This document shows, piece by piece, positions 1 to 12,165 of a stretch of 64,000 bases of DNA. Made by a program: the position numbers and the translations under genes. The notes beneath the pieces are model-generated. The model did no database searches and was not told the origin of the DNA. It saw only the letters and a list, made by a program, of their open reading frames with translations. Source of the stretch: Panaeolus papilionaceus (lineage: Eukaryota; Basidiomycota; Agaricomycetes; Agaricales); assembly GCA_015501605.1 (NCBI GenBank), contig JADNRZ010000007.1, positions 2,108,001-2,172,000 on the forward strand. Direction: 5' to 3'. How positions within the stretch are numbered: position 1 is the stretch's first letter; each line of letters begins with the position of its first letter.

Positions 1-24
1 CAGGGTATCGCTTAACCTTTCGCC

Positions 25-1725
25 ATGTCATCCCCCATAACCACAACCGACCCCAGCTTGCCACTTGAAATAGCGGGTAGTATCATCGAAATGCTGGGAG
101 GCCCCATCCAGAGAAACACTTTGGACAAGGTCAAAATGATTTGCGGGCCTGCCAGTGCACTCGTATGCAGGCGTTTTGGACAGCATGCCAACGGTTGTTA
201 TTTGCAAGGCTTGAAATGCAAAATCCATCGACAGATAGAGGGAAACTAACGCTCACCAGACTCCGAGGCGTGCTTGATAACAACCTAGACCTAGCCGGAC
301 GAGTGCGCAGGCTTGTTGGACGCTCTCCATTTCTTGTATCCTTATGTAGACGTACTCATTCCTTGTAGGCATAGGTGAACTCGCCTCTTCTCCTATATCA
401 CGCTTCAATCACTAGATCATTGTTATTTTGCCCTCGTACATATAAATTGCCTGGTCTCATCTGAACCTCAGTCATTTTTCTCTTCCCGACTGTGGTATGC
501 CCTTTTTTCTTTCCTTTCTATTCATTTCTCTGTTTTGTTCGCTTTTGCCTACGTACGGTCTCATTGTCTGTCCTATAAGTTAATCGTCGTCGTTTTTCTC
601 TTCCCAACTGAGTATCGCTGTCTGTCCTACTGTCCTATAGTCCACCCAACAGGGCTTTCGGTTGTTATCCACGAGTCCATTTCGCCACTGGCAGCGCGTT
701 CGGTTGAAGAGGATATGGATGCAACACACTCCGCTCAATCACGCAACCTCATCCTTCTCAGCATGGCATGAAACCTTACGACTAGGGCGCACGATCGTGC
801 ATCAGAAAGAAAATTGCTTTACTCTACTTGTCACGGAACGCCATTCAGTCCCTGATCATGGATCATGGAGGAGCTGCTGTGGCCGTAGTTCTTAACGCAT
901 CAATGTTCAAAAGCCTCTAGATAGGCGGCATGATAGCAGTTTCCCCGAGAACGAGCAGTTTCCGACCCAAAATTAGAGCATCAGATATCTCAAACTTGAG
1001 CACATTGTCTATAATCACCACTTAGCTCAAGATTGTCTCCTTGTTCTCTACCTTGGATGTCTTCCATGCACATCGCGTCATAGACTTTGGGGACTTCTCA
1101 GGTGGTAGTCTAACTTAGGTTCCTCCCCTTTCGGGTATGTAGGATCAACATCACTACACCCAAAGGTACTAGCCTATAGATGGTCGAAAGAGACGCATAC
1201 ACCTGACGTTGGACAGTGCGATGCACAGTGATCACATTTTTCGACCCCGAGCTCACCCCTAAATCTTATCGGGCGATTGGGTCTGGGCATTGCCACCTCG
1301 CAGATCTTGGTCACTCATCTCTCAATGACCGTTGAGATTGAGGATGGCTCGGTAGACTCCTAGAATGCACCCATGTGCGACATTCTTTCGTTCGCCGGAA
1401 TCATTGCCCAACCGGAATGCGCTATTATCAGCTGGTTCATCGACATAAAGGTGAAACTGACAACGTCTTCACCCCCCATTCCTGAGTAATGGCGCCATCT
1501 CGCCGACACTCAGGCAGATCTTATCAAATTCCCGAAGTTGTGCGGGTCCTATGCACGCGCTGCTGGTAGGGCCAAGGTCTATCCTTTATGCAGGGGATAT
1601 TGAAACATTTGGGCAATGAAGAAGAGCTAGAATTGTCTTTGGGAAGGAAAATGAGAAAGTTGAAGGTGCGGGAGGGTGTGGAGGTTGATACGATAATGCG
1701 ATTGGACTCGGAGCACTTTTCTTAG
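25..1725 (+). pseudogene. Broken F-box-like gene, paralog of the gene at 2,063
   Basis: The first 74 codons (MSSPITTTDPSLPLEIAGSI...) match the start of the intact gene at 2,063-3,628. Similarity resumes in pieces down to about 1,725, including the stretch around 1,300-1,430 that parallels 3,195-3,320 of the intact copy. It has frameshifts near 240, several stops (for example TAG near 1,361) and a ~345-bp insertion at about 315-660 that the intact paralog lacks. The exon-2 start is still visible near 1,229. It would have encoded an F-box/leucine-rich-type substrate adaptor. I see no path to a functional protein. Confidence 0.8.
315..660. other. ~345-bp insertion inside the F-box pseudogene
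   Basis: Comparison with the intact paralog shows collinear similarity up to about 315 and again from about 663. The material between has no counterpart. It is pyrimidine-rich, contains a TATA-like stretch near 440 and repeated ctgtcctat-type words near 565-640. No clear TIR or target duplication was found, so its nature (solo LTR, SINE or other) is open. Confidence 0.45.
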
Positions 1726-2062
1726 AGCAGGGCTATTTAGCTTTTATACATACATAATTAAGTATGCCTTTGCATTGAATATTGTTCCGTCCAGTCTAGC
1801 TCTAGTAAAATCTACTCAGGTAAATTTGCGCTGCGATACACATAGCAATTTGAATTTGAACCTTGAACTACAGCTAACAAAGTAGGAACACATTATCCTA
1901 TTCTTATTTATACATATGGTCGATGGAGGGTGAATCTATTTTTATCAATTCAAACGAAATAAAAAGGGTTTCCTAATTTAATACAACGACTGTGGCTCCT
2001 TGGTGTTTGTCATCGTTGATTCTTAGCCTCACGGATCGTTGGACGTTATCTCTTGACACACC
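1726..2062. other. Intergenic spacer upstream of F-box gene 2
   Basis: AT-rich spacer with no coding signal. It should contain the promoter and 5' UTR of the gene starting at 2,063. I see no recognisable regulatory motif. Confidence 0.5.
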
Positions 2063-3628
2063 ATGTCTTCCCCCAGCACCATCGCTGACCCCGTCTTACC
2101 GCTGGAAATATTCGATAAGATCATCGACATGCTGGCATGCCGCGATCCAGAGAAGTCGTATAATCAAACACAACTTGATGGTCTACGGGCCTGTGCACTG
2201 GTCTGCAGGCATTTTGGACAGCAAACCCAACAACGACTATTTGAAAGGCTTGAACTCAGAAACCCATCCACAGAGGAAGGAAAAGAGAAGCTCACTAGAC
2301 TGCGAGGTGTGTTTGATGACAATGCACCCCTGGTTGAAAGAGTCCGGGAGCTGGCAGTTATATTCCACACCGCCGATGGCAGGCTGTCAGCACATTTGGC
2401 TCAAGAAGATACGGATAAGACGTTGCTTCCTCAACTACCCAACCTCATGCTTCTCAGCATCACACGGAATTTTATACCTAGAGCAACGCGGGCATCCCTC
2501 AGCAAGGAAATTTTTCTGATGTACATGTCACGGAACAATATACAGACCCTGATCATGGACAATGCGATGGACGTTGATCTGTGGCCAGCAATCCTGGAAT
2601 CATCAACATTAAAGAGCCTCACGATACGCACCATGGTAGCAATTTCGCCCGCGAACGAGCACCTCACGACCCAAAATCGCAGTATCAAACATTTAAAGCT
2701 CGAGAACACCGCTGTACTCGCCAGTCAGCTCAGGGTGGTTTCGTTGTTGTCTGCCCTGGAGGTCTTCGATGCTCACGGTGTAAAAAACTATGCGACCTTC
2801 TGGCCAAGCCAAACCATCATACCTGTTTGGATCCCACCACCTCGAATCCGTGCAATCAACATCACGACGAACGGGGCCATATATATTGGAAGGTCATTGG
2901 TAACTGGACTGAAGGCCAACCTCGACCGTTTACCCGCAAACCAAGGCTCTTACCTTCCACGCCTCTGCACTCTTCATGTTTACATCCAATCGATAGATGA
3001 GGTAGAGTCGCTGGCATCGCTGGTTCGTTTTATTCCCTCTCTAGAGCGCCTCGATGTTAAAGGTACGAGACTATGATTATCGAATTAAATCCACGTTTTT
3101 TACATTAGTCACGGTGATGCAGTAATCACATTCTTTGAACCAGATCGCACCCCTAGTCTTATTCAGCGACTAGGTCTCGCCATCACCAACTCGCAGATCT
3201 TGGTCACTCATTTGTCGATGAACTTCGAGATACAGAATGGGTCGTTGGATTCATATACAGCCCTCATGTGCGACATTCTTTCGTTCGTTGGAATCATTGC
3301 ACAATCGGAATGCTCTTTGACTAGCTGGTCTATCGAGATAACAATGGAACTGATCATATCTCGACGTCCCATCCTTGAATCATGGGGACATCTCGCCGAG
3401 GCTTTAGCAGATCCAATCCAATTCCCGATGTTGCGCGATTTCTATGCACGAATTGTCTGTTGGGTCAAGGATTGTTCCATTATAGGGGAAATATTGGAGG
3501 ATTTTGGTGGTGAAGAAGAGTTGGAGTCATCCTTGAGAAGAAAGATGAGGACGTTGAAAAGGCGGGAGGACGTCTCGGTCGATGTTATGATGCGTTTGGA
3601 AGAGGTCTCTGGAGGTAGGGATAGTTAA
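2063..3628 (+). CDS. F-box-like protein, 501 aa, two exons
   Basis: Exons 2,063-3,062 and 3,123-3,628, with a 60-nt GT-AG intron. The splice joins ...ERLDVKG to VITFFEPDRTPSL in frame; an earlier AG at 3,108 would give an immediate stop, so the AG at 3,122 is preferred. Residues about 10-55 (LPLEIFDKIIDML...ALVCRHFGQQTQQRLF) look like the F-box of Agaricomycete proteins with the LPxEIxxxIIDxL / CxLVCRxF signature. The rest is leucine-rich with no clear repeat register. F-box proteins link SKP1-cullin ubiquitin ligases to substrates; the substrate here is unknown. A broken copy lies immediately upstream, so the pair is a tandem duplicate. Start chosen at the first Met, which aligns with the Met of the upstream copy. 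Confidence 0.8.
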
Positions 3629-3706
3629 TTCCCGATGATAGATAATCGGGAATGACTTTGGGTTTGATATGGTCATGCTCAATGTAACCGTTTGAAACTC
3701 TACGCG

Positions 3707-4861
3707 CCCAGTGAAACTCGTATCTGAGTCCATCCGAGCACCACTGAGCGGAGCTGAGAAAATCTGAGTGAACTTATTCCTAAGATGTAATCATCGGTGC
3801 TCATCCAATTTCCCCCTCAAATGAGCACATCTGAGGAGAATGAGTGCACATTTCTTGAAGCACCATTGCTGAAATCTGACAGCATCCGAGCACGTCTGGT
3901 CTCTGACTGAGAGCCACATGTGATGAGATAACGTAGAATCAATATAGTATTTCTGATATCGTATGAGCACATCTGAGTAAATACAGTATATCTGTGTATC
4001 GAAGCACTGTCTCACATAACTCCCCTTATGTCTCCCAATCCTTTCCTCCCCACACGCCACACTGAACGTTGGCTCGGACACTTCCCTCTTTTTCTTTCAC
4101 GCTCTTTCCTCATGTCTCTGGAGAAATGGAGGTATCAATAAATGACTGTACGGGAGCATGATGCAAAATGAAGACAATGCTTAGCTTAAGTGTAAAGTTG
4201 AGGGCCCCAAATTTCATGCGGAACTCAGAAACGATGACATTTCCAGTGTCTTTGAGGTAATAGATGTAGAGAGCAGGCCTCTGGAGTGCGATTAACATCA
4301 GTTGATGAAAAAGAGAATGGCATACATGCCTTGCGTTGATCAGTTCGTCGTTAAACCATGGGCTGAAGCGAAAATATTGAAAACGGCGCATATATGCGCA
4401 TTTTTTCAACACATCCTTTGGAATTAACACACTTATGGCTTAAAGGGTGTATTTATCAATGTTTGCTGAAGGGTTAGAAGGGGGCATGGGACATACCAAT
4501 CGAGAGGACGTAGGGTGGTAGTGATGGGGTTGAAGCTGCTTGTGGTGGTAAGAAGGAAGGAGTGAGGGCTGTGAATTATTCTCGACAAAGGGATTGAAGA
4601 GGTCCGTATCATGTGATCGTTCTTGGGGTAACTAATTTTATTTATCGAAGGTTCATGAACATCTCATTCAATAACACTCGACGAGTTGAAAATGTTGTTG
4701 CTCAGACGGCCTCATGCGTGCACACTAGTACTCAGCTTAGTTTAATTCAGTTCGATTCCGAACGAAGTGCTCAGCTGCGCACGAATTTTCTCACATCTTC
4801 CCATGTATGCTCAGACAGACACAGTTATAGTACGTTTCGCTCAGATGCGAGTTTCACTGGG
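3707..4861. mobile_element. Non-autonomous DNA transposon, hAT-like, 1.15 kb
   Basis: Near-perfect ~21-bp terminal inverted repeats: the left end reads CCCAGTGAAACTCG then TATCTGAG, and the right end is its reverse complement with one change. Flanks are CTCTACGC at 3,698-3,705 and CTCTACGT at 4,862-4,869, an 8-bp target duplication with one mismatch; one extra G (3,706) sits at the left junction. Both sub-ends are crowded with TCTGAG / GAGCAC words, which resembles subterminal transposase-binding repeats. No transposase-like protein is encoded inside. The hAT assignment rests on the 8-bp duplication and CAGTG end and is an inference. Confidence 0.65.
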
Positions 4862-5089
4862 CTCTACGTCCAATGGCAAAGAACTGAACTTACGACGGTT
4901 AGAATTGATTTTGAGAAATGTTCAGACATCAAGTTATCTACATTGTTCGACAGTTAGAGTAAACACCGAGTCAATGTAAATTTTCATATGCTACACATAC
5001 ATTCCCGATTGGTATTTACTATTACGTTACAGAAACAATTTAATGAGTGCTGATAGAATCTCGAAGGAGGGTCCCTGGACTCTGGCGAA

Positions 5090-5462
5090 GTGAATGAATA
5101 TCCCGAGTTAGGCACCTTGTGGATACGTAGCGACAAATCGACTTTGGAAAGGACATTGTGGTGAGCCATCGATGAGAATAACGAGATGAGACCCTCCCGA
5201 GTAGCCATATGATGGTCAGAGTAAGACGATACTTGCCTAGTGCTGGATTGAACCGCACCCAATTGACGAACTCATCAGGCTTGAATATGGCTACTATCCC
5301 GCTGATGTGTTCAAAAATGCGGGGCCGACAGAATTTAGAAAAGTCCTTGCATACCACCGCGCACATTGTAAGATGGCGTAGCCGTCCTTTGGGCCGATTT
5401 TGGGGGTTAGGAATTTCGGCGATGATATTGACGATGTATTCCCAGATATCGTAAGGAATGGT
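5090..5462 (-). pseudogene. Internally deleted F-box-like relic
   Basis: On the minus strand, TIPYDIWEYIVNIIAEIPNPQ...CAVVCKDFSKFCRPRIFEHISGI matches the N-terminus of the intact genes at 22,678 and 33,952. After about 100 residues it jumps, with a frame change, to a piece matching their C-terminal part (GLISLFSSMAHHNVL...). Roughly 200 codons are missing and the start codon is gone. Confidence 0.75.
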
Positions 5463-5693
5463 CTAGCTATTCATAGAGATTTTCCACTGGACGGGTGAAC
5501 GTTGGAGAGAATGAGGGGATTGTACAACGCTGCGGTGAGGAGAACACTGGGAGAACAACCGTTGAAATTTTGTGACATGCTTCATGTCACATCGCATCGT
5601 GAGCGTGCCAACCTCGTGGACAACGAAACATGATTCGTAGGCGGCTTGGTGTAGCCACCATCACTAACAGGACGCACTCCAGGTCTCCTTATC

Positions 5694-7170
5694 ATGGACG
5701 TAGCCAAGTTCAGTCGATTGGTAATCACTGGTGGTATTTCGGTTCTACCTCTGATCCCCAAAGCAACCCAGAATTCAAGGTGGTACTGCTGTGTGTGAGT
5801 ATGCACGCGATTGATACATGAAAGAGGAGCCTAACAACGATGCGTGCATCCCTATAGTCTTATGGGCTCAACAGGGGCGGGAAAAAGTTGCGTGAGTCCT
5901 GTTTGTCGCTATTAGATGTTGTAGAACGCACATAGATCATTCACTTATTCCAAGTTTATCGAGAATTTTGCAGGAAAATTGCAACAACTGTGTATATCTA
6001 AAGACCAGCTTACAAGCTACACGCAGGAGGTATCAGCGTACCAGGTAATGAATGTCACGTATCAAGGCCGACCCATCTGTCTCGTTGACACCCCGGGCTT
6101 TTCTGACACAAAAATGTCGGAGATGGAAATCATGGACAAGGTATACCGATGGCTAAAGGATAACGGGTACGCCACGCCTCATCTCGAACAGTGGACCAAA
6201 ATATTAGAATCTTAACCGCTCTATCTCCCAGAGTATCATCGATTGCCAGCATCTTCTTCTTCATTCCGATCAACGGAACGAGATTGGCTGGTACAAAGAG
6301 AAGAACCATTGAGATGTTGAAGGCATTCCTTAGTCGGACCAACAGTCTCTGTTCAGTCATATTCGTAACGACTATGTGGGATACGTTGCACAATAAGCGC
6401 GCTCAAGATCGTGGAGAATCAAATTTTGTCGAGCTTAGATTCGAAATATTCAAGGTACGGGGTGTGCTTAATTGATTAGTGTTTCGTTTCGAATCCTTTT
6501 CACTTCATCAATCTCTGTGCAGGAGTTCATGGCTGAACACGCCAATATCACAAGATTTATGAATACTCAAGCCTCGGCTCTCCAAATTTTGGATGAAAAC
6601 ACGTATGGATCAAGGGCGCTCTCAACCAACGTGACCGCTCTGCCACAGTTCTACCAAGACCTACACGAACGGATTGAGAGCGCTCTCCAGAGAAAACGTG
6701 TCCTCGAGTCTGACCCGGCCTACTCCGACCCTCACGCAGACCCCGAGCTCAAAGGGATCTTACACAACGAGCACAGGGAAAACGAAGAAATCCTTGCCAA
6801 ATTCATTCGCCAATTCGTTGAATTCGGAGATCCGCCTGTCGAGTTTCGAGACGCGCATCACCATCTTCAACAAATCGTTGATCCTGGCCATATGATTCGA
6901 TTGTTTGGTGATTTCAAGCCCGGGGAGGCTGTTCACATCCATGATCAGTTTGATTTACTTTATTTTGATGTGATGGAGGGCCAGATCACTGCATCTGATC
7001 AGACAGTCCGAAATGTGAGGCCAAATGGTCCAAATGGTGGTCCTTTAGCCCGAATCAACACTTCACTCCAGAGGTGGCGAGAGGCCAATATCGTTAAGCG
7101 GTTCTCGTTGTCGCTGTTGAATGACACAAAGCGTTATGGGAAGAAGTGGCTTAGTGGGTGGAAAGATTAA
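5694..7170 (+). CDS. AIG1/GIMAP-like GTPase, copy A, 405 aa
   Basis: Five exons: 5,694-5,794, 5,858-5,891, 5,955-6,166, 6,232-6,454 and 6,523-7,170, with intron phases 2, 0, 2, 0 shared by all paralogs here. The P-loop is GSTGAGKS (residues 37-44), the G3 motif is DTPGFSD, and the TTMWD block stands where the G4 motif (N/TKxD) is expected. ISKDQLTSYTQEV carries the probable G2 Thr. These features fit the AIG1/GIMAP/septin-like P-loop GTPases; binding and hydrolysis of GTP are inferred. The C-terminal ~110 residues are specific to this copy and end in a basic stretch (RYGKKWLSGWK). An F-box relic lies upstream on the opposite strand and the subtilisin gene lies downstream. Its biological role is unknown. 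Confidence 0.85.
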
Positions 7171-7744
7171 GTGTATCTAGCATGTAGTTTGTAAGGATGA
7201 AACCGCGTACATGTTGATCAAAGTGCCGTCTTGCAGTGTTTCCAATGTCCTCTTTGAGAGGCAATGTTGTCAGGTTTCAGTCGTTCGTTCCCACAAAGAC
7301 ACGGACCTGACGCTTTGCGGCGTAATACAAACAGGTGGATATGCGTTCTGTTGCGCTCGATAGCTCTCGATAGCTCTGAGTTTGAGTCTCTCTCTTTCAT
7401 TTTTAGCTATTCAGAAACTATTCTTTACTACAGGAAAATCTGTGCTCTATATTCCTGCGAATCAAATAATGTCGAGCCACATTTGAGGAAGCTTCAGGGT
7501 CGCGACATATAAAGCAAGTGCCATCATTTCGGTGTTTTGTAGGGCGGAAAACGGTCGTTACACTGAATGTCATTGCGGTTTCAAGCCTTCGATTTCTTGG
7601 ATCGCGTTATGTGAAAAACAGGTAGTGTCCCTGTCTGGTTGATGGGTTCACATATATAACCCTGATTCCGTATGCAGTGTTCACCCCAGTTTTCTGTGAG
7701 GCAGGTCCTCCAGAATCGCAAACATCAAAATCAATCCCGCCGCT
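7171..7744. other. Intergenic spacer before the subtilisin gene
   Basis: No coding signal supported by homology or splicing. The sequence near 7,655 (acatatataacc) is a plausible TATA region about 90 bp upstream of the subtilisin start. Confidence 0.4.
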
Positions 7745-9236
7745 ATGCGTCTTTTCCTCTTTCTAACTGTAATTCTCTTCATTCCCCCCTTCGCCCTCTG
7801 TGCTCCAGCTAAAGCAACCCCATCAAGTCCCATTGGTATTGTCATACACAGGTTTAAGGGGAAGACAAGTGGTCGGCACATCATCACTATCAAAGAGGGC
7901 GTAGATGTGGACACGGTTTCTCGTCTTGCTCAGGCAAAAAGTGTCACACACGACTTGCGCCTAATCAACGCCTTCGCTGGCGTGTTTGATCCACCTACGC
8001 TCAATAAGTTCACAAAGCATCCAAACGTTACACGGATATCCGAGGACGGCTTTGTACGGGCTAGGTTCAGCGCGGTAACTCAGTGAGTTTTATTCAATAG
8101 TCCCCGCAGTGGCGAATCACGCTCATTTGTTACTCTCTTAGGCTTGATGCGCCATGGGGTATTTCACGTTTAACAACACAGTTTCATCAGACTGGGGAAC
8201 TGGATGATCGATTCACAATGCAATATCGCTATATTTATGATGAGGTGGCAGGGGCTTGTGCCGATATCTACATCGTCGATTCTGGAATCAACAATCTTCA
8301 TTACGAATTCACACATCCTCGTAATCGTGTTCACGTCTCCCCCAACTTCTCGTTTGACAACCATAATAATGATGTCCAAGGTCACGGAACCCAAGTTGCG
8401 TGAGTTACATTTTGGGACACGCACTTACCACACATGATTCACTCGACCGACATCAGAGCCATCGCAGGCGGGTCAAAGTTTGGGGTTGCAAAGGAGGCGA
8501 CAATTTATTCTGTCAAAGTCCTTGGTGTGAATAATCCCCCCCCTGACCACCCGGAAGGACCGTACTCCGACGTGTAAGCAAGGTTTCACCAATGTTAGTT
8601 TACTACGCTGACGGCTGCACAATAGAATCAAGGGTCTTGATTGGGTGTCTGATAAGGTTAAGGAGACCAAGCGACCTTCGATTGTCAATTTGTCGCTTGG
8701 AGGACAACCCAGCGAAGAAATGGACGAAGCCGTTCGAAAGCTTATCAGAGAGGAAATTCACGTCGTTGTCGCTGCAGGAGATGATTCCGAGGACGCTGTA
8801 CTCACTTCCCCTACTCGTGTTGCAGAGGCGATTGTTGTCGGTGCCTCTGATTTCACTGACATTGTGTACCACAGTTCAAATTTTGGACCTTTGCTTGACG
8901 TCTTCGCCCCTGGTTCCGGCATTCCAACCGCTAACATAGGATCTAAAGACGCCACCACCATTGCGTATGGTAGCTCCATGGCTGCCCCGCATGTGTCTGG
9001 TCTAGCTGCTGTTCTTATATGTCGCGAGGGGAACCTCACTCCTGCAAAGATGAGTCAAAAGATCACTGGGTTAGCTTTGAGAAAGGTTCTTCGTCCAGAA
9101 TTTCGTCGTGAGTGACAAATTATAGACCTGCGACCAACTTGAAGCTCACCAAGTGACACTTTAAACAGGCCCCAATACACGGTATATCCTGGCGCATTTG
9201 CCTGGACCAACGCCATTGAGGAGTAGTAGTCTATAA
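7745..9236 (+). CDS. Secreted subtilisin-like serine protease (S8, proteinase K type), 420 aa
   Basis: Five exons: 7,745-8,082, 8,142-8,399, 8,457-8,573, 8,626-9,107 and 9,169-9,236. A signal peptide (MRLFLFLTVILFIPPFALCA) is followed by an I9-type inhibitory propeptide (about 30-105). The catalytic triad is visible: Asp159 in YIVDSGI, His194 in GHGTQVA and Ser355 in YGSSMAAPHVSG. The oxyanion-hole position, normally Asn in AAGN, is Asp290 (AAGDDSEDA). The His after GHGT is Gln. The length matches fungal secreted S8 proteases, which are usually extracellular. Ser and His are intact, so it may still be active, but the Asn-to-Asp change could lower activity. It sits among GTPase copies, and a relic of the same gene occurs at 24.5 kb. 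Confidence 0.85.
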
Positions 9237-9281
9237 GGGCGATCCACGATCACCTGCATTCACTGTACGGTCAAGGGATAT

Positions 9282-9465
9282 TTGCTATATTTGAAGATGG
9301 ACACGATACCACTTCGAGTGTGTACTCCTCCGTCCGACGAGCCACCTTCTTCCCAAGCTGAGAAATCGACTCTAGTAACGATTTTAAAGGGCTTGTTTCA
9401 CCGTATGGTGCTCACCGTAAAGCGCCGCGGAAGCGCGAGGTCCAAAAGGTCAAAGGATAGTAAAC
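9282..9465 (+). pseudogene. Tail-only scrap of a GTPase paralog
   Basis: The peptide STLVTILKGLFHRMVLTVKRRGS resembles the conserved basic C-terminal tail of the GTPases (for example RMLALKGLLRRLIQTARRRR near 44,310). No GTPase body precedes it; the subtilisin gene does. It is probably the remains of a GTPase copy removed by deletion or by the duplication that brought in the subtilisin. Confidence 0.5.
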
Positions 9466-12165
9466 AAGTTCTGATAGAATTGTTTGTTAGTCATAGTCTT
9501 TATACCTACTACGTTGACGGTAGTTAAGACAAGAGTAAAAGCTAAACAGATATTGTGAGAATGTATGGGTGTGAATTGATAGCGTGTTAGCATTGGAGAA
9601 TTTTGATGACTGTGGCGATATAATATAAAGACGTCCTGGTCAGAGTTGTCTGCGAGGAAGAATCGTGATCATAGAGAATGGATATTCTTATGAAGACTGT
9701 CTCTGAGATGAATTCGTTAGATAAAAGGTTAGATGAGTGACGAGAAACAAGCACACATACCATGTTGATCCTGTTGCGCGACGGTTGCTCAGTCTCCAAC
9801 CCTAACCCTAATACGACCTCCACCCAAAAACCCACCACCCCAACAACGAGCAATCCTCAATGACCAGAGCCCCTCAGAGAGCGCATAGGTACTTCAAAAG
9901 CAGGATAGGGTGTCGAGGGTGGTGTTATGACAGGAGTGGGCACCATCACTGCAGCCTGACCAGATGTAAATGTACAGCGAGTTCGTAGTTGGTGTTCCTC
10001 CATCCACGTTACTGCCTTTCTCTTTCCCCTCGGCTTCATTTTGCTCATTTTTCCGTCAAACTCGATCTTGACGGTCTGAAATATCTCGTCCAATGCCCTG
10101 GATTCAAATATCATAATAAAGACGAAAATATTGCCAGTTGTAGAAGTAGAAACGGTGGCAGGTTTCAAGTGATACAACGTTTTGAACCTGAGCAGGGTAT
10201 TCAGCCGAGGAGATGTGTGATGCTAGTAGACTTGGGTGTGGAGAAAGTGAGGTTGGCTCGTTGATGTTGGATTGTGGAATGAAGATACCACGTCAAGGAA
10301 ATACTAGCAGGACAATGTTTCACTGCGGGGAGATGCTCTCCAACAGCTAATGACGTGTCAGCCTGATCTTGTCCCGCTGGTGATGGGGTACAATATGACG
10401 GCTCACTAGAATAAATATTGGCCCAAAAAAAAGGCGAAGGTGTAGACGTGAACATGATCTGGTGCGAACTAGTGCGATGCGAGAGGTGTGACTGTTCTAT
10501 CTTTTCATGCGAGTGATGGGCGATGGAACTCCACGAAGTCTGACCATTTGCATTCGGTTCATTTGGCGTTGCACATGTGTCCACCGTACAGTATCTCCAT
10601 CCGTCATGGACGAGTCACCCAGGTAAGGAAAAACGCATCAGAGGATAACTGGGGCTCCAAATGGTCAGTTATACTCAGTCTTCCAAGTTGAAAAGAAACA
10701 GAAAAATGAACGTTGACTTCAGTCATAACCGCACCTCTGGCATGTGTCACTGTCGTCATTAGTACGGCTATGCGGACACTTGGATGTTGTAGGGTTAATC
10801 CCTGATATTTGTTTTGTTGTTAAATAGCGGCATGGTAAGGTAAGGTAACGGCCAAATGGAACGTGGCTCACCGAAAATCCATAAAGCACTCCATGTTTGT
10901 CGCTCTTGATTGTTCCTATTATCCACCTCGGATATTCTCCTCTTCCCATAGGGGATATCAGAGCGACAGACAAACTTACTTGTATATAATCCAGCTGCAG
11001 TTGCAGCACAACTTCAATGGGGAGGTGGTAGCTGGACCTTTGGTGAGATGAAGGCGTTCATTTGGTCACGGCAGCATTTGAACACTTCAAACTGAAACCT
11101 TCAAATGAGTCCCAGTCGAAATATAACCATAAATAATTTTATGATATTCAAAATTTACACTGAAAAAACATCGAGATGCCAGTCAGAACGAGACCATCGT
11201 TGAACGAAACATAATTTTACGCACCGAGATCTAGTCCTAGGCGCACCAAAAAATGCCAAATGTAGATAAAACAAGGACTCCAAGAGTTTCAATAACAACA
11301 AATTTCACGTCTCTCGTCCTAAGAAACCAATGGACACCGGCTAAGGCTCACCAAGCTATATATGAAAGGTGAGCAGTTGGTGAACGCGGATAACAACCCC
11401 TTGCTTATAGCGTCAATTACTCCAAGAGCCGCCAGTAGCTATAGAATAACATTAAGGTTACCAGCACAGTTGATAAATAGGAGAAAATGACGACAAGCAT
11501 CGTCCGGCTGAGGCATGGAGCGACGATAAAGGTGTTTTGGATGGTGGTGTTGAGAACAAAACGGATTGATGGTGATAATGACACTCAACTCAAACAGCAA
11601 CAAACATTCTTACTCAACATCCGACTCGTGCTTCAAGCTGAGCATCCTATCAATGTCCTACTACAAATAATTGAAAGAAAATGGATCAACAATTACGGCC
11701 AACACCTTTGTACAGAATTCATATCATTCAGAATTTAGAGAGCAAGGCGAAGTACAGTGGTCGTTCAAAGGAAGAGAGGCGTGGACAAGTCGGCCAAAGG
11801 GTGACTTCGCTCACATCACCAAGAAGTGTGATCTGTGCGCTTGTGTGCGATTCTGATACCGTGGCGTAGGTGTCGGTGCGTTGCAGTAATTGTCCAAATC
11901 GCAAAAACAGGGCCTTGTGGACATGAAGCTTATTACCATCAAACCGTCGATTATAAATGTGTCGGCGTTGTGTGGTGCCCCAGACCCTGAGAGCCATATT
12001 TATTTTTAAATCCAGCGAATAGAGTCTCGTAGCGCCATCAAAAAAGAGGGTTTTCACTATCTATTAATATAAGGTAAGTGGGTGGAATGATTTCTCTTGG
12101 GAAGACCCAGGGAGTCCCTCCTTCACTTTAACGTCCATCAACTTGGCGACATTGCAACACCATTA
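9466..12165. other. 2.7 kb without a recognisable gene
   Basis: Several short open frames occur on both strands but none shows consistent splicing, domain content or similarity to anything else in the window. A short telomere-like run (CCCTAACCCTAA) is at about 9,800-9,811. From about 11,060 to 11,480 the sequence is AT-rich. I cannot assign a function to this stretch. Confidence 0.5.

Noticed and set aside
9800..9812. Telomere-like CCCTAACCCTAA
   Set aside because: Only two units, also seen singly in the dispersed repeats; too short to indicate a telomere or a healed end.
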